Positions 47,401-57,339 of a stretch of DNA of 64,000 nt are shown piece after piece. The position numbers were made by a program, and so were the translations under genes. Under the pieces are notes generated by a model. The model saw only the letters and a program-made list of their open reading frames with translations, was not told the DNA's origin and did no database searches. The DNA is from Pampus argenteus (lineage: Eukaryota > Chordata > Actinopteri > Scombriformes > Stromateidae), in the NCBI GenBank assembly GCA_036937835.1, contig CM072866.1:16386001-16450000 (forward strand), given 5' to 3'. Positions within the stretch are counted from its first letter, which is position 1; each line of letters opens with the position of its first letter.

Positions 47401-48810
47401 CCAGTTCCGGTGCTCACAGTAGGTTACACACTAATCAAAGTGCCAGCTATAATTCCTATTTGAACAAAACCTATTAAAGACGTGATAGGGAGTCTCTATG
47501 AATTTATAAACCAGCTGTTTAGGATCCCACGGACCTTAGCATATACATGCATACATACATATGATCTTCACAGAGAACTACTCCAGTATCCTTTCCCACT
47601 GGAAAAGCTAATACACATAGACCTGCACTCCACATTACACAGAGGCTCATTGAACTACAGGAATGGACGCTGTGATTTGTAAAGAAACATTAAACATTTA
47701 CATAAAGTATACCTTTTATAAACAGGATTATAGTCTTTCTATTATCTTGACTGTTGCTGCTATGTTTTTGCGTCACCTAAACTTGATCTGGTTTCTATGG
47801 GTTTTTTTTAGTCTTTTTTTTTTAAAATTTATGTTACTCTTGAATTTATTGATTGTATTCTGTATTGTATAAATTAAAAAATATATGCAGTGAATATAGG
47901 GATATATTATTTAGGTGAAATACAGTCTTTCTCAGTTCTGCTTTTCAACACATGCCCACCCTGACTTTCCTTTTAAAACATGTAAATTGAGAGATTACGT
48001 TTACAATCTAGAGTCAAATCCATTTATGTCAAATGCTGTGAACTGCCGACAGTTTTAGCTTAGCTTAGTCCAGTATTATCTGTCAGTGTCAACTATATTA
48101 TTGCTGCTATAATATTTTTATATTGCTCGTATTTTATACACAGTATATATTTGTTCCCAAGAAAATTACCAAAATTACCATTATCATATTTCACAGTAGC
48201 GGTGTAATCGCTACAGTCTGCTTTCAGTTAACTTTCAGTTAATTGGTCTGTTTGGCCACTTGTTCTGGACTAGTTTTGGACACAGATTAATTAATAATCA
48301 TAGTTATTCAAGGTTATTATTATTGCTTTTTTATATCGCATTGTTAACTCCAACAAAAATACAATGGCATCAAAATCTGATTAGTGGTGAGGACAGCGTG
48401 AGTTTGTGTAGCAGACTCTTCAGATTATTTTTGGGAAAGTGTGTGTGTTTCTCCTTCACAGTGGGTTTTACATAAACAGTTGTTTTCAACCTGATTATGT
48501 CCTGGGTTGCAACAAACATCTGTTTTATCAAATGGCATGGTAAGCTCCACATATAAGCAGGACATGCCAGGGATAGCTCCTATTAACAATTGCATAGTTA
48601 CCCTATGTGATTCAGTGATAAAGGGTGTCTAATCATTTTTCGCATTATGCTAATACCATGCAGCACATTATGGGAGAGTGATAAAATTCCTGGTAAGCCT
48701 TGCTAATCCGCCCTAGTGCTAAAGTAATGATTGCTTTTTGTCTGCTGTTGAGAAAGCTGTCCACACCATGTGGGTCATGCAATGCCTCAAAAAATCTGCA
48801 TGTTTCATTG
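44415..48810. other. Unique AT-rich sequence, no gene
   Basis: Contains three tandem 9-bp units ctcaaaact (45112-45137), an A15 tract (46961-46975), a T-rich stretch (47807-47825), a small 'gtagcg'/'cgctac' hairpin (48196-48214) and a duplicated 'tttcagttaa' (48222-48242). Frames up to 102 codons have no domain. Nothing else recognised. Confidence 0.45.
45112..45137. repeat. Three tandem 9-bp units
   Basis: ctcaaaact is repeated three times, the last copy one base short. It gives the SQNSQNSQN run in the 89-codon frame 45003-45272. Confidence 0.9.
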
Positions 48811-48815
48811 TAACA

Positions 48816-48879
48816 CCTCTCTCTCTCTCTCTCTGTCTCTATCTCTATCTCTATCTCTATCTCTATCTCTATCTCTATC

Positions 48880-48944
<65 letters not shown>
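48816..48944. repeat. Compound (CT)n-(CTATCT)n-(CT)n microsatellite
   Basis: A ~129-bp pure pyrimidine/AT tract. It has an initial CT run, about ten copies of the hexamer atctct (48841-48900), then about 20 CT units. It produces the SLSL / YLYL frames on the plus strand (98 and 101 codons) and the RERE / IEIE frame on the minus strand (111 codons). None of these is a gene. Confidence 0.97.
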
Positions 48945-48949
48945 GGACA

Positions 48950-49800
48950 GATGTATGCATGTGTACATACACAAACACAAGTGCTTCTCTTTCTTTTCTC
49001 ACAGATGCACCACCACCCTACACCTATGACATAGTTGTTGTTAACTTTTACCGGAGAAAGTTGAAGGAGCATTAAAAGAGCATGAGAAGTACATGCAGGA
49101 CAGTAGATTTAGGAGTTCTCATATGGTTATTTGTTTGTTTGCCAGTAGACAGCGTACTGCAGCAAGTAATAATAGTTGACAGGAACCCAGGGGCTTGTGT
49201 CCTGCTACAACCCACCACCGTGGCCGCTGTTGTGTTACTCAAAGAATTACCATGTGTGACAGAAGATAATACAAAGTAGCATTACATTTGCTGAATATTT
49301 TTTACTTGCATGCCTTTGCTCTCCTGCATGCAAAGACAGGAGACAAGAGAGAGAGGGGTGTTTTTTCATCTTTCTGTAGCTTTAAATATGGTTAAAGCAT
49401 TCCCCAAAAAGCCATTCCAGCTTGATAAGACTTGGTTTGGAGGCTACTTTGTGACTAAGCAGACTAGCAGAATACAGGGTTCCAGTTTTAGGACTCCAAA
49501 TCCATGAGGAGACTAATCCTTGGCTCATGTTCATACTGTATCATGGGTATCTGACCAACAATTACCCAAGTCAAAGACTTAGCTTAGAGTATAAGATGGT
49601 TTGTCCTCTGTCCTTTTTTGTGTGTATTTGATTTTATGAAATGCAATGATTAATATTATGGTGATTTTTGCTTTGATAATACTTGGTAATATTTCCAAAA
49701 TACTTAAAGATCAGACAGAGTTGCAATAAAATAATGGCGTCTCAGAATCCACAGCTTCACAAGCGATAAAAGACCTGCGCAAACACTGATCCGTACTGAT
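48950..49800. other. Unique sequence, no gene
   Basis: Frames of 65 codons (49082-49279, 49310-49507) carry no domain. Nothing recognised. Confidence 0.45.
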
Positions 49801-49807
49801 ACATAAC

Positions 49808-49943
49808 ATCAAAGCTTTGTTGTTTTGAAAGGAATAAGGGTATATAATCTTAATGTAAATTATCCCCTACATAAGATCAAAGCATTACTGTTTCAAAGGA
49901 AATGAGGGGGATATAATCTTAATGTGAATTAGCCCCTGTGTAC
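49808..49943 (+). repeat. Tandem duplication, ~68-bp unit, two copies
   Basis: The unit beginning 'atcaaagc' at 49808 is repeated from 49876, with shared segments 'tttgaaagga/tttcaaagga', 'atataatcttaatgt' and 'aatta(t/g)cccct'. The offset is 68-69 bp. The copies differ at roughly one base in six, so the duplication is old. No coding potential is seen. Confidence 0.75.
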
Positions 49944-49944
49944 A

Positions 49945-50530
49945 AATCTGTTTTTCTGTGTGGGGGGCATTAAATACATTTTGACTTGTCATTATACTTT
50001 CCCTTCATGAACACAGCCCACATTATGTATTCCCTGCTCCAACTAAATGCATAATTAAAAATAAGCATCTCTCTGCATTTCAAACAATCCCATTCCCTCT
50101 CATTTCCACAACCAGGCAAGAGGAGCAGCCGCTGGAGTGTATGTATAACCACTGCAGTGCTGTGCAACAGCTCGCGCACAGATGGATGTCTGTTGCTTTG
50201 ATAAACATAAGACTGCGCACTATCGATTGCTCTTTACTATGATTTGATGTGTGTGATGGTTGAGCTGCATCTAGCTGTGAGGGGGCTGTGCCTGGGCCTA
50301 GACCACAGACATCAGCAGGAATGGAGGCCCCACAGAGAAACAGGAAGGAATGAGGAAACAGAGGACAGTTGCCAACTGGGAGAGCTGAGGGGGCAGAATT
50401 GATGAACTGGTGGTGTGAAGGGTACGGGGGTACAGCAGTCGGGGGGGAAAAAAAATCTTTTGCAACAAAATGTGATAAATGTTTGTTCTTTGAATGATGC
50501 AGGATCTGTAAGAATGTAATACAAATCTAA
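49945..50530. other. Unique sequence, no gene
   Basis: A higher-complexity, purine-rich stretch lies at 50280-50450 ending in G and A runs. The minus-strand frames of 69-70 codons have no domain. Confidence 0.45.
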
Positions 50531-50534
50531 AATA

Positions 50535-51095
50535 TTAGATTAGTGCCAGAAACATTTACAGTACAGTGCAGAGCAGTGGGTAAGTGGAAATACGGAAACA
50601 GATTTCAGTAATTGAAGAAAGAAGAGCAGCATTGCCTCTGCTGCTGGTCTTCTGCCATCCATTAGCTCCCTGCCAGCTGCTACGTTGGCAAGAGGCAGAG
50701 ATATGGCTTTTTTTGGGAGGAGGGGGGGGTTGTCATCACTGGTCATTGCTGCCTTTCTAACCACAGCCATCAATAAACCTTCGGACGGTGTGTCTATAAA
50801 GTAAAAGTCTGTAAGTAGGGTGCCTACAGCTAACAGAGAATCTCTGTAATTAAGTAGGCTTTTGTGATAGTTTTGGTTCTACCCTGACGAAATATTGCTT
50901 TACTTTTAATCACAGTTGCTCCAGCAGGACCCCTCAGAGGGCTCTGGAGATGGAGATATAGAGTGCCATTAGACAGAGGAGCTAAATTAGAGGTTTCAGT
51001 GGGCCTGAAAATTCCAGCATTCGCTTAACTGTCCCAAGTGAGCTGAAGCCTGAGCTCAACTAGGCCTTAATTATCCTTCACATACTCATGGTGGT
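50535..51095. promoter_or_regulatory. Conserved-element-like block
   Basis: Two stretches of repeat-free, balanced sequence (50535-50700, 50920-51095) are separated by T and G runs (50706-50729). The second has AGGCCTTAATTATCC (51063-51077) and GAGCTAAATTAGAGG. A 77-codon minus-strand frame (50540-50773) looks protein-like in composition but matches nothing I know. Confidence 0.2.
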
Positions 51096-51099
51096 ACAC

Positions 51100-51342
51100 T
51101 GAAAACCTGCCAAAAAGGAATGCTTTTTTTCTGTCCTGCACCTGAGACTATAGGATTGAGGAGAAGGTTTAAGACACATCCATAGTCCAGTATACCAGAA
51201 TTAATTGTTGATCGAGTGAGAAAAAAACAACATTTTTTTAAAGACATTTAAAGGACTTAGTAATAATGACAACTCTACGAAGGCAGTGGATTTGGAGTGA
51301 AGTACGGCAGAGTTTCTTCTATTTTTCATTAAAAAAAATAAA

Positions 51343-51348
<6 letters not shown>
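51100..51348. other. AT-rich sequence, no feature
   Basis: A-rich tracts and nothing recognised. Confidence 0.5.

Positions 51349-51349
<1 letters not shown>

Positions 51350-51377
<28 letters not shown>
51350..51377. repeat. (AT)n microsatellite
   Basis: About 14 AT units, directly followed by a hairpin at 51385-51403. Confidence 0.95.
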
Positions 51378-51378
51378 G

Positions 51379-51412
51379 AACGTTCCTTGTTCCTATAACA
51401 AGGCTAGGAACG
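51379..51412. other. Hairpin beside the TA repeat
   Basis: ccttgtt (51385-51391) and aacaagg (51397-51403) form a perfect 7-bp stem with a 5-nt loop. The outer cgttcc and ggaacg extend the stem with a small bulge. A TA tract next to an inverted repeat could be a decayed DNA-transposon end, but no partner end was found. Confidence 0.55.
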
Positions 51413-51414
51413 CT

Positions 51415-52520
51415 TGGGCTTTGTCCACACAAAATTAAATGACCTCATTTTCAAGGTCTACCTTTTTTGTACACAAGGAGTGATGGATTGTAGATTAGAG
51501 GTACCCACGCTCATTGTCAACGAACATGGTTTCTTTCTTCTGACTGTCTGCCTGCCCTAGTGCCGAGGGTAACGGTCAAGGGTAATCAGAGTTTAAGGCA
51601 TGGTGCACGTCACTATGGATATGTCCTCACTGGAAGCCAAAAAGATGCAAGATAGAGTATAGTTATTGTAAGAAGACAAGAGTCAAAGGCTAAATATCTG
51701 ATTAGAACTAAATTGTGATTGCGTTTTCCTTGTTGTTGTTAGACAGATGAATAGAAAGTGAGAGGGTTTGACTGTTTGTGTAAGCATAGCCAGGTGCCTG
51801 CCTCTGAGCTGAGTTGACAGTCCAGTTTGTCTCCCTTCAGCATTATTTATTTGTGATTTAATGGTGACATTGTGCAAAGCAATACAGCTGTTGATATGAT
51901 GAGACACTTTTCCCCCAACTTGTTCTCCTTCCCGCGATGGACAAATACTCCGGGAATGAAATCACAGACAGAACAGCAAATGTACGGGAAAAGCAAAAAT
52001 ATAATTAGAAAAACAATTTGTGTGGTTCTACTTCCTTCTCTGTCTTTTTTAGTCTGTCTGTCTTCCTGTCTTCCTCTTTCTCATCATCTAATAACTCTGA
52101 AATCAAGTTACATTACACTCCTCGTTACTGGACACTATTCTGACAATGTGACCATTAAATTCCATACCTGCTCAGAACGGCATCCTTAATTCTGTTGTTA
52201 TCCTTAATTGTGTTGCTACTTTCATTGTTTAAATAATAGAGATATATTGTACTATAAATGTCCTGCTTGCATATACTTTTTAGTGTAGTATAATGAATTG
52301 TTTCATGGTGAAATATAACTTATCACCATCTATATGTATGTATGTCTTATTCAGAGTGGATCACCCATGCATACAAGATGTATGTAATGTATGCCTTATG
52401 TATATATGTACATATATCATAGAATAATTGGAAAAAAAAGTGGCACCGATTACATAAGTTACAGGCTCCAGCACAAAATCTGCTTCTTATCATGGGTCTT
52501 AATAAGTGGATAACAAAAAT
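51415..52520. other. Unique AT-rich sequence, no gene
   Basis: The 105-codon frame 51872-52189 has no domain and ends in CT-rich sequence. Nothing else recognised. Confidence 0.45.
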
Positions 52521-52524
52521 TCAG

Positions 52525-52562
52525 TTCAATACTTTACTGTCCCAGAGGGGAAATTTAATTAG
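52525..52562 (-). mobile_element. Decayed retroposon tail, minus orientation
   Basis: The sequence 'aatactttactgtcccagag' followed by gggaaattt is close to the reverse complement of the teleost retroposon tail '(a)aatttccc..ggatcaataaagtat(t/c)'. Only the tail is recognisable. It resembles the plus-strand tail at 13355-13402, so two copies of related origin may be present. Confidence 0.5.
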
Positions 52563-52564
52563 GA

Positions 52565-53635
52565 AGTTCCATATCATGTCATCATTATTATGAGATATCA
52601 TCATTAAAGCCATTGAAAACTTGGTTTCAAATCGTAGGTTTTTCTCGATCATATTACATATCCATTACTAAATAAGAAACAAGCCAACAAAAACACAAAT
52701 ACAGAAATAGCTCATGTGAACTAACCTAAACCATTCTTAATTGTGTGTTCATGGAGGAAACCATCATTCATAGTAAGAAGCAAATTGGTAAAAACATGTG
52801 AGGAGAAAAATATTTGAGGCCCTTTTTAAAAAAAGACATTTGTTGTTTATCAAGAAAGAGAAAGTGTTCACATAATCCTCAAACCTACAGTAATAAATCA
52901 TGTGGCAGCTTATATTTGTTTAGCTTACAGGGGAGAAGTCTAGTTACTGTTTCAAAAATGTATGAATGCAATATGGTTTCTGTGCTCTCGTATTTGAGTC
53001 TGTTGTCTTCCTTGTAGTAAGAAAAGGATTTGCCAGTATTGTCAAGGTTAGCTAATAGCGGTTATTTTCTAATGCAAATCAACATCAACAAGTGATTTCT
53101 GGAATCAAGTAATGTTACTGTAAAGAAGTATCATGTCTTGTGTTTATTCCAACTACATTTTCCAAATGGCAATTTAGAAAAGTATTTATTTATTTCAGAT
53201 ACCTTCAGCATATTTTCCCATTTGTTTCCAATGAAGAACTACTCAAGTTAGAATGCATGTGCTCTGTATACCGTATGCGGTTTTATATTTAACATTGTGC
53301 ATCTGTGTATATATTGTAATTGGCTGATATGTTTATACTAGATAGCACACACTGTTATCCGTATCTAAACCTGCTGTTATGTGTAGTTTTCATATATGCG
53401 GTTGTGAGTGGGCACCCTATATAGTGAACTGGTGACACATAGACCATATAGTATGTGGTCTCCTGTTGGATGTCTGTGCATATATCACCACGTATCAGAC
53501 TTCAGTTTATGACAGATTGTTATTACTTATTGCTGGCATTTAGATTCACATTTGTTGGTGGTTTTAAAAGCTTAACATGGAGCCTGGCATACTTTGAATT
53601 AGTTTATGTGTCAAGTTGAATGTGTAGAGGCTACA
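52565..53635. other. AT-rich sequence, no feature
   Basis: No gene or clear repeat is recognised. A 67-codon frame (52814-53017) shows no domain. Confidence 0.5.
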
Positions 53636-53639
53636 GTAT

Positions 53640-53785
53640 CTGTGTTACAGATGTGTACTGGGGGCCTGCTGGGAGCAGGCCAGTGAGCTGTCTATCTTTT
53701 GTCAGCCACTGTAGGCCATAAATTGCTATCAGAGACAGAAGTGAATGATGTATTCACTCCACACACAAATCATCCCCAGGCAAAA
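53640..53785. promoter_or_regulatory. Element-like block with GC-rich hairpin
   Basis: ggcctgct (53663-53670) and agcaggcc (53674-53681) form a perfect 8-bp, GC-rich stem with a 3-nt loop (ggg). Repeat-free sequence follows with GCCATAAATTGC (53714-53725) and GAATGATGTATTCAC (53743-53757). It could be a regulatory element or a small structured transcript segment. Neither is supported by more than sequence appearance. Confidence 0.25.
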
Positions 53786-53789
53786 ATGT

Positions 53790-54380
53790 AAACGAGTATA
53801 ATTCTGTATTCAAGCCAGTGGATGCAAATGACAGAGTGCAAAAGAAGGACAAAGATATCGCACTTGAAATAAATATTCCAATACAGCATAAACTCCAATA
53901 ACGAACCTAGAATACATGCAGAGTAAGACTAGAAAGCATTCAGAGAGCACATACCTCCACCCACGCAATCTACCTAATGGGCTATTTGAATTACTGCAAA
54001 TGTTTAATTTATTTGGAATGTCAAAACTATCTGTCTGGGCTTTTATGGTTCAGGAGTTATTAGCCAAATACTAAAGAGCTTTATAAATGACCACATGGTG
54101 TTGCTGTCCACACATCAGGTACTCGTGTCCAAAGCAACTTACTATATATTTGGGGAGCAACTTTGGATTCACTGTCTTGGTCAGGATTAGATCGAAACAT
54201 CAACCCTGCCCTACACCTACAACTTAGCTAAGGTCTTCCTTGTTCATGGCCTAATTTTCTACCAAATTATACCAAAATACCTTATGTAGTCTGGGATTTA
54301 AGTAAATGAATGAAGTAAATGAAGTGGTCTTGCTGATATATATAGTGGCTATAATTAATATTTGTTTTTAATCTAGCAAA
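53790..54380. other. Unique AT-rich sequence, no gene
   Basis: Nothing recognised. Confidence 0.5.
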
Positions 54381-54384
54381 GAAT

Positions 54385-54860
54385 GAATGTGTAATGTCCG
54401 AGTCGTCGCTTGTAGTGATCAACCTACAGGGAAATAGCGGCGACTCTGCAGCTCCCCTCAACTTTACAGATGTTTACAGCAAGTTTCAGCTCATTTTTAT
54501 AGCTGTCCGCCTCCACCTTTACTGTTTTGCTTAACTCTCACAGCTCTACAATAGTGCTGTTTTTGGCATTAGCAAAAAACAGTTTTCAGTGGGCAAAGCT
54601 CTAAAAACCCAGCTTACACTAACTGCTCAGCACCAAATGACAGACACAGTTCGCATCTAGCTGGTGGACATAGTGGAGCATTTAACTGCTAAAAAGCCAG
54701 ATATTTCGCTCATGAGTTGGTAGCTAAACGTGAGTGAATATTATCCATATTATTATCTATCTGGTGGGCATCAACTCCAAATTAATAATGTTGCTTTGAA
54801 CCGCTGGATATGTAAATAAGCAACTGGTAGTTAATGCAGGTTTAAATAAAGTATGCTTTA
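54385..54860. mobile_element. Probable fish interspersed repeat, family unnamed
   Basis: Phrases such as 'catctagctggtggacatag', 'tggagcatttaactgctaaa', 'agccagatatttcgctcatg', 'gagttggtagct' and 'ccgctggatatgtaaata' in this order match a repeat that I recall as very common in percomorph assemblies. An inverted pair gagtcgtcgct (54400-54410) / agcggcgactc (54436-54446; one mismatch) lies near the left edge. No frame codes for transposase or reverse transcriptase, so it is a non-autonomous copy. An A-rich tail-like stretch follows (54863-54888). Class (DNA element or SINE) is undetermined. Confidence 0.55.
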
Positions 54861-54864
54861 AAGA

Positions 54865-55485
54865 AAAAAATAAAAATAAAATAAAAAATCTGAACCAACA
54901 CAGAAAAATCCAGTGATAGAAATGTCACTGTAACTACACCTCTGCTGCAGAGCAAGTGATTTTCCTCCTTAAATATGATATACAGTGCACTTCCTCTGAA
55001 GTGATTGACTGAAGCGTTTGTGCGCGTGTATGCACGTGTGTGTGTTCATACTGTAAATGAGTGCCTCTGTCTTCAAGGATCACAATAATCAAGCGTGGAG
55101 TAACATGCGGAACATGTACACGGCCATTGATCTAAGAGCGCTCAACACTGGGTGAAGTAAACCCTATAGAATTCAATTGATTTTTTTTTTTTCCCAGGAA
55201 GGCCTCTTTGTTCTGTACATACATTACAGTACATTCACAGCATGAAAAATATTGTATGCTCTGGTTTACATAACAACAAAAATTTAATAGATAATTTATC
55301 AAAGACTCTGTAAACTGAAGTGAACAATTATACAACATTAGATGTAATAAAATATGTGAGATATGAAAAATAAAATGCTATTTGATTTTTTTAATTATAA
55401 CTACGTGCAATTCAATATCCTATCTTCTAAATTATGCTTTCATTTAAGTGAGTTGTCAGATTTTTGATATTCTTGGTCTATTTAC
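54865..55485. other. AT-rich sequence, no feature
   Basis: A-rich and T-rich runs (54864-54888, 55181-55192). A 68-codon minus-strand frame (55132-55338) has no domain. Confidence 0.5.
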
Positions 55486-55489
55486 TTCT

Positions 55490-55790
55490 GAACAAGGTTA
55501 GATTCCACTTAGTAATGAAACACACAGCCCACCCTGACAATTAATGGCTGTGGATGTAATGAGTGGGAACCAATAAAAGTTTATGGACTTGTACATGTTG
55601 CAGACACTGATGAGTAGATCTTCTTGGAAACAAGGCCCCATATAGTTTAACAATCACATTATAACACATGCATCAGACATCAGGTAGACGCATGAGCGTT
55701 AACAGTTCTGCAGGTCAGGTTTTATTAATGAGTTGAAGTGATAGGATATCCAACCTGTACTCATTGTACCATCATCATACTCAGATGTTT
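55490..55790. promoter_or_regulatory. Conserved-element-like block
   Basis: Repeat-free sequence with GACAATTAATGG (55538-55549), CCAATAAAAGTTTATGG (55570-55586; HOX/CDX-like cores around a CCAAT) and GTTTTATTAATGAG (55719-55732). Inferred from motif density. Confidence 0.25.
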
Positions 55791-55919
55791 GTTCTCAATT
55801 GTGTGAACATCTGTTTATAATTATTACTAGTAATCATTTAAGCTAAAACAAGTACGGTAGTAAAAAGCACATCCCACTAAGTAACATTTCGTTAGTTGTG
55901 GTTTTAACATGTGTTGGAT

Positions 55920-56160
55920 TATTTCTCAGCCATGTATGATAACTTCGTGGAGGCTTCATTAGTGTCCTGACAGGACTGGAGTCACCATGAAGGAATGACC
56001 CCTGTCATCAACATTTTTAAAATCGAACAAGGTGCAATACGTTTGCAGGATATTTACAGCTGCCTTGAAGGGGACCATGGTTTATTGCCTCAGTCTTGAG
56101 ATACCACACTAAATATGGCTGTGCAAATCATCCCTGTGCATCGTGGGAGGCTAGTTTTCT
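55920..56160. promoter_or_regulatory. Conserved-element-like block
   Basis: Repeat-free sequence including GGCTTCATTAGTGTCCTGACAGG (parts at 55953-55975) and a TGACCCCTGTCATC inverted TALE-like arrangement (55997-56010). Visual evidence only. Confidence 0.2.
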
Positions 56161-56259
56161 CTTCCTTTGTGTCTGTCCTATTTCTCATTTAAGGTTTCTT
56201 TTTTTTCCATCTCACTTACTAACACACCTTCTTTCAGCCCCTTATGCCTGTTCCCTGTG

Positions 56260-56560
56260 TGACTGAGTAAGAGCAAAGATGGATTTGGAGGTTTGACTTT
56301 ACTTTAAGTCCAATGTTCCATTCAAAGCCGAGGCTGCCCATGAATTGCAGTCCCCAACTCTGTTTATTTATGCACTTGTTTAGACTTTAATTAGTCAACT
56401 GGAGAGCATTTCCAAACCCCCAGGCAGTGAGGAACAAAACTTGGAACGCCTATCTAGGATTCCCTATGGATGGTGGCATGTTTGAATGCAAAAAGCTAGC
56501 TGGTGTTTGGTGGGCTTCTTTCAAGATAAATGAGCCAGAATTCAATGTATGAAAAATTTG
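56260..56560. promoter_or_regulatory. Strong conserved-element-like block
   Basis: About 300 bp of repeat-free sequence with 'gtttatttatgc' (56362-56373; CDX/forkhead-like), CTTTAATTAGTC (56385-56396) and GATAAATGAGCC (56525-56536). The upstream T-rich and CT-rich sequence sets it off clearly. Inferred. Confidence 0.25.
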
Positions 56561-56564
56561 CAAA

Positions 56565-57215
56565 ACCCTTCAAGACAAGAGTGAATGTGAAGCGTGATCA
56601 TGGTCTGCGGAGGTTAGGGTGTTGCTTTGGTCTTCCACCATCCAGCCGGCCAACCTTCCCTCTATCTCTTTGGTTGCTTTGACAGCTTGTCTGTGAGTGC
56701 AATTGTGACTTTGTGAATTTGTGAGATTGTTTTCCTGATGACAGACAGGGAGATGCTAACACTAACATCACAGCCTATCCCCATAAAGCACACAGACTTT
56801 GATTGATGGCGCTTTTGGTTTGTGGGTTTGCTCAGATGGGCCTCCATCTGTCTCAGGATCCTTGTTGCCTGCACAGTGATCCTCAAAGGATGGTGATACA
56901 ACAATTATCATTTGTTAATGTCAGATTTTTTATTTATTTATTTATTTTTTTTACTTTCTATCCTCACACTCGCGTTGTATTTTTTCTAACAGTCCGCTTC
57001 AGAATTTATGTTGGTGGGTGTTGGCTAAGGTCATTGGCATTCATTCATTCATTCATTTTGTTTATCTCTCATCTCCATTAGTAACACTTATCCAATGCCA
57101 TGACTCACAGACCCTCTTGAAATTATTTTATTGTTGCAGATAAATAGCGTCACTTTTTGTTCATTTCTATAATTTGCCATTACAAAGGCAGCTCTAACTT
57201 TACTCCTTGAACTGG
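56565..57215. other. Unique sequence with (ATTC)n tract
   Basis: Contains a T-rich stretch (56926-56955) and an (ATTC)n tract (57039-57058). Overlapping frames of 80 and 92 codons on opposite strands (56662-57081) have no domain. Confidence 0.5.
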
Positions 57216-57219
57216 GTCT

Positions 57220-57335
57220 CGGCAGAACTCTGTGTGCCACAGTAGGTCATGTTATCAGTGAAATAGCCATGGATCTATAGGGATTAGCTTTAAGGCTCTG
57301 CTGGCCTTTCCATAAATCATTCATATGTAAGCTGT
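57220..57335. promoter_or_regulatory. Short conserved-element-like block
   Basis: Repeat-free sequence with 'ctatagggattagctttaag' (GGATTA, OTX/PITX-like, 57279-57284) and CATAAATCATTCATATG (57311-57327). A bicoid-class core next to CDX-like sites is the only argument. Confidence 0.18.
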
Positions 57336-57339
57336 GAAA

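Noticed and set aside
48645..49075. Three 98-111 codon frames reading SLSL, YLYL or RERE
   Set aside because: All are translations of the CT/CTATCT microsatellite.
50540..50773. 77-codon minus-strand frame with protein-like composition
   Set aside because: No domain recognised, no matching splice or promoter signals, and it crosses G and T runs.
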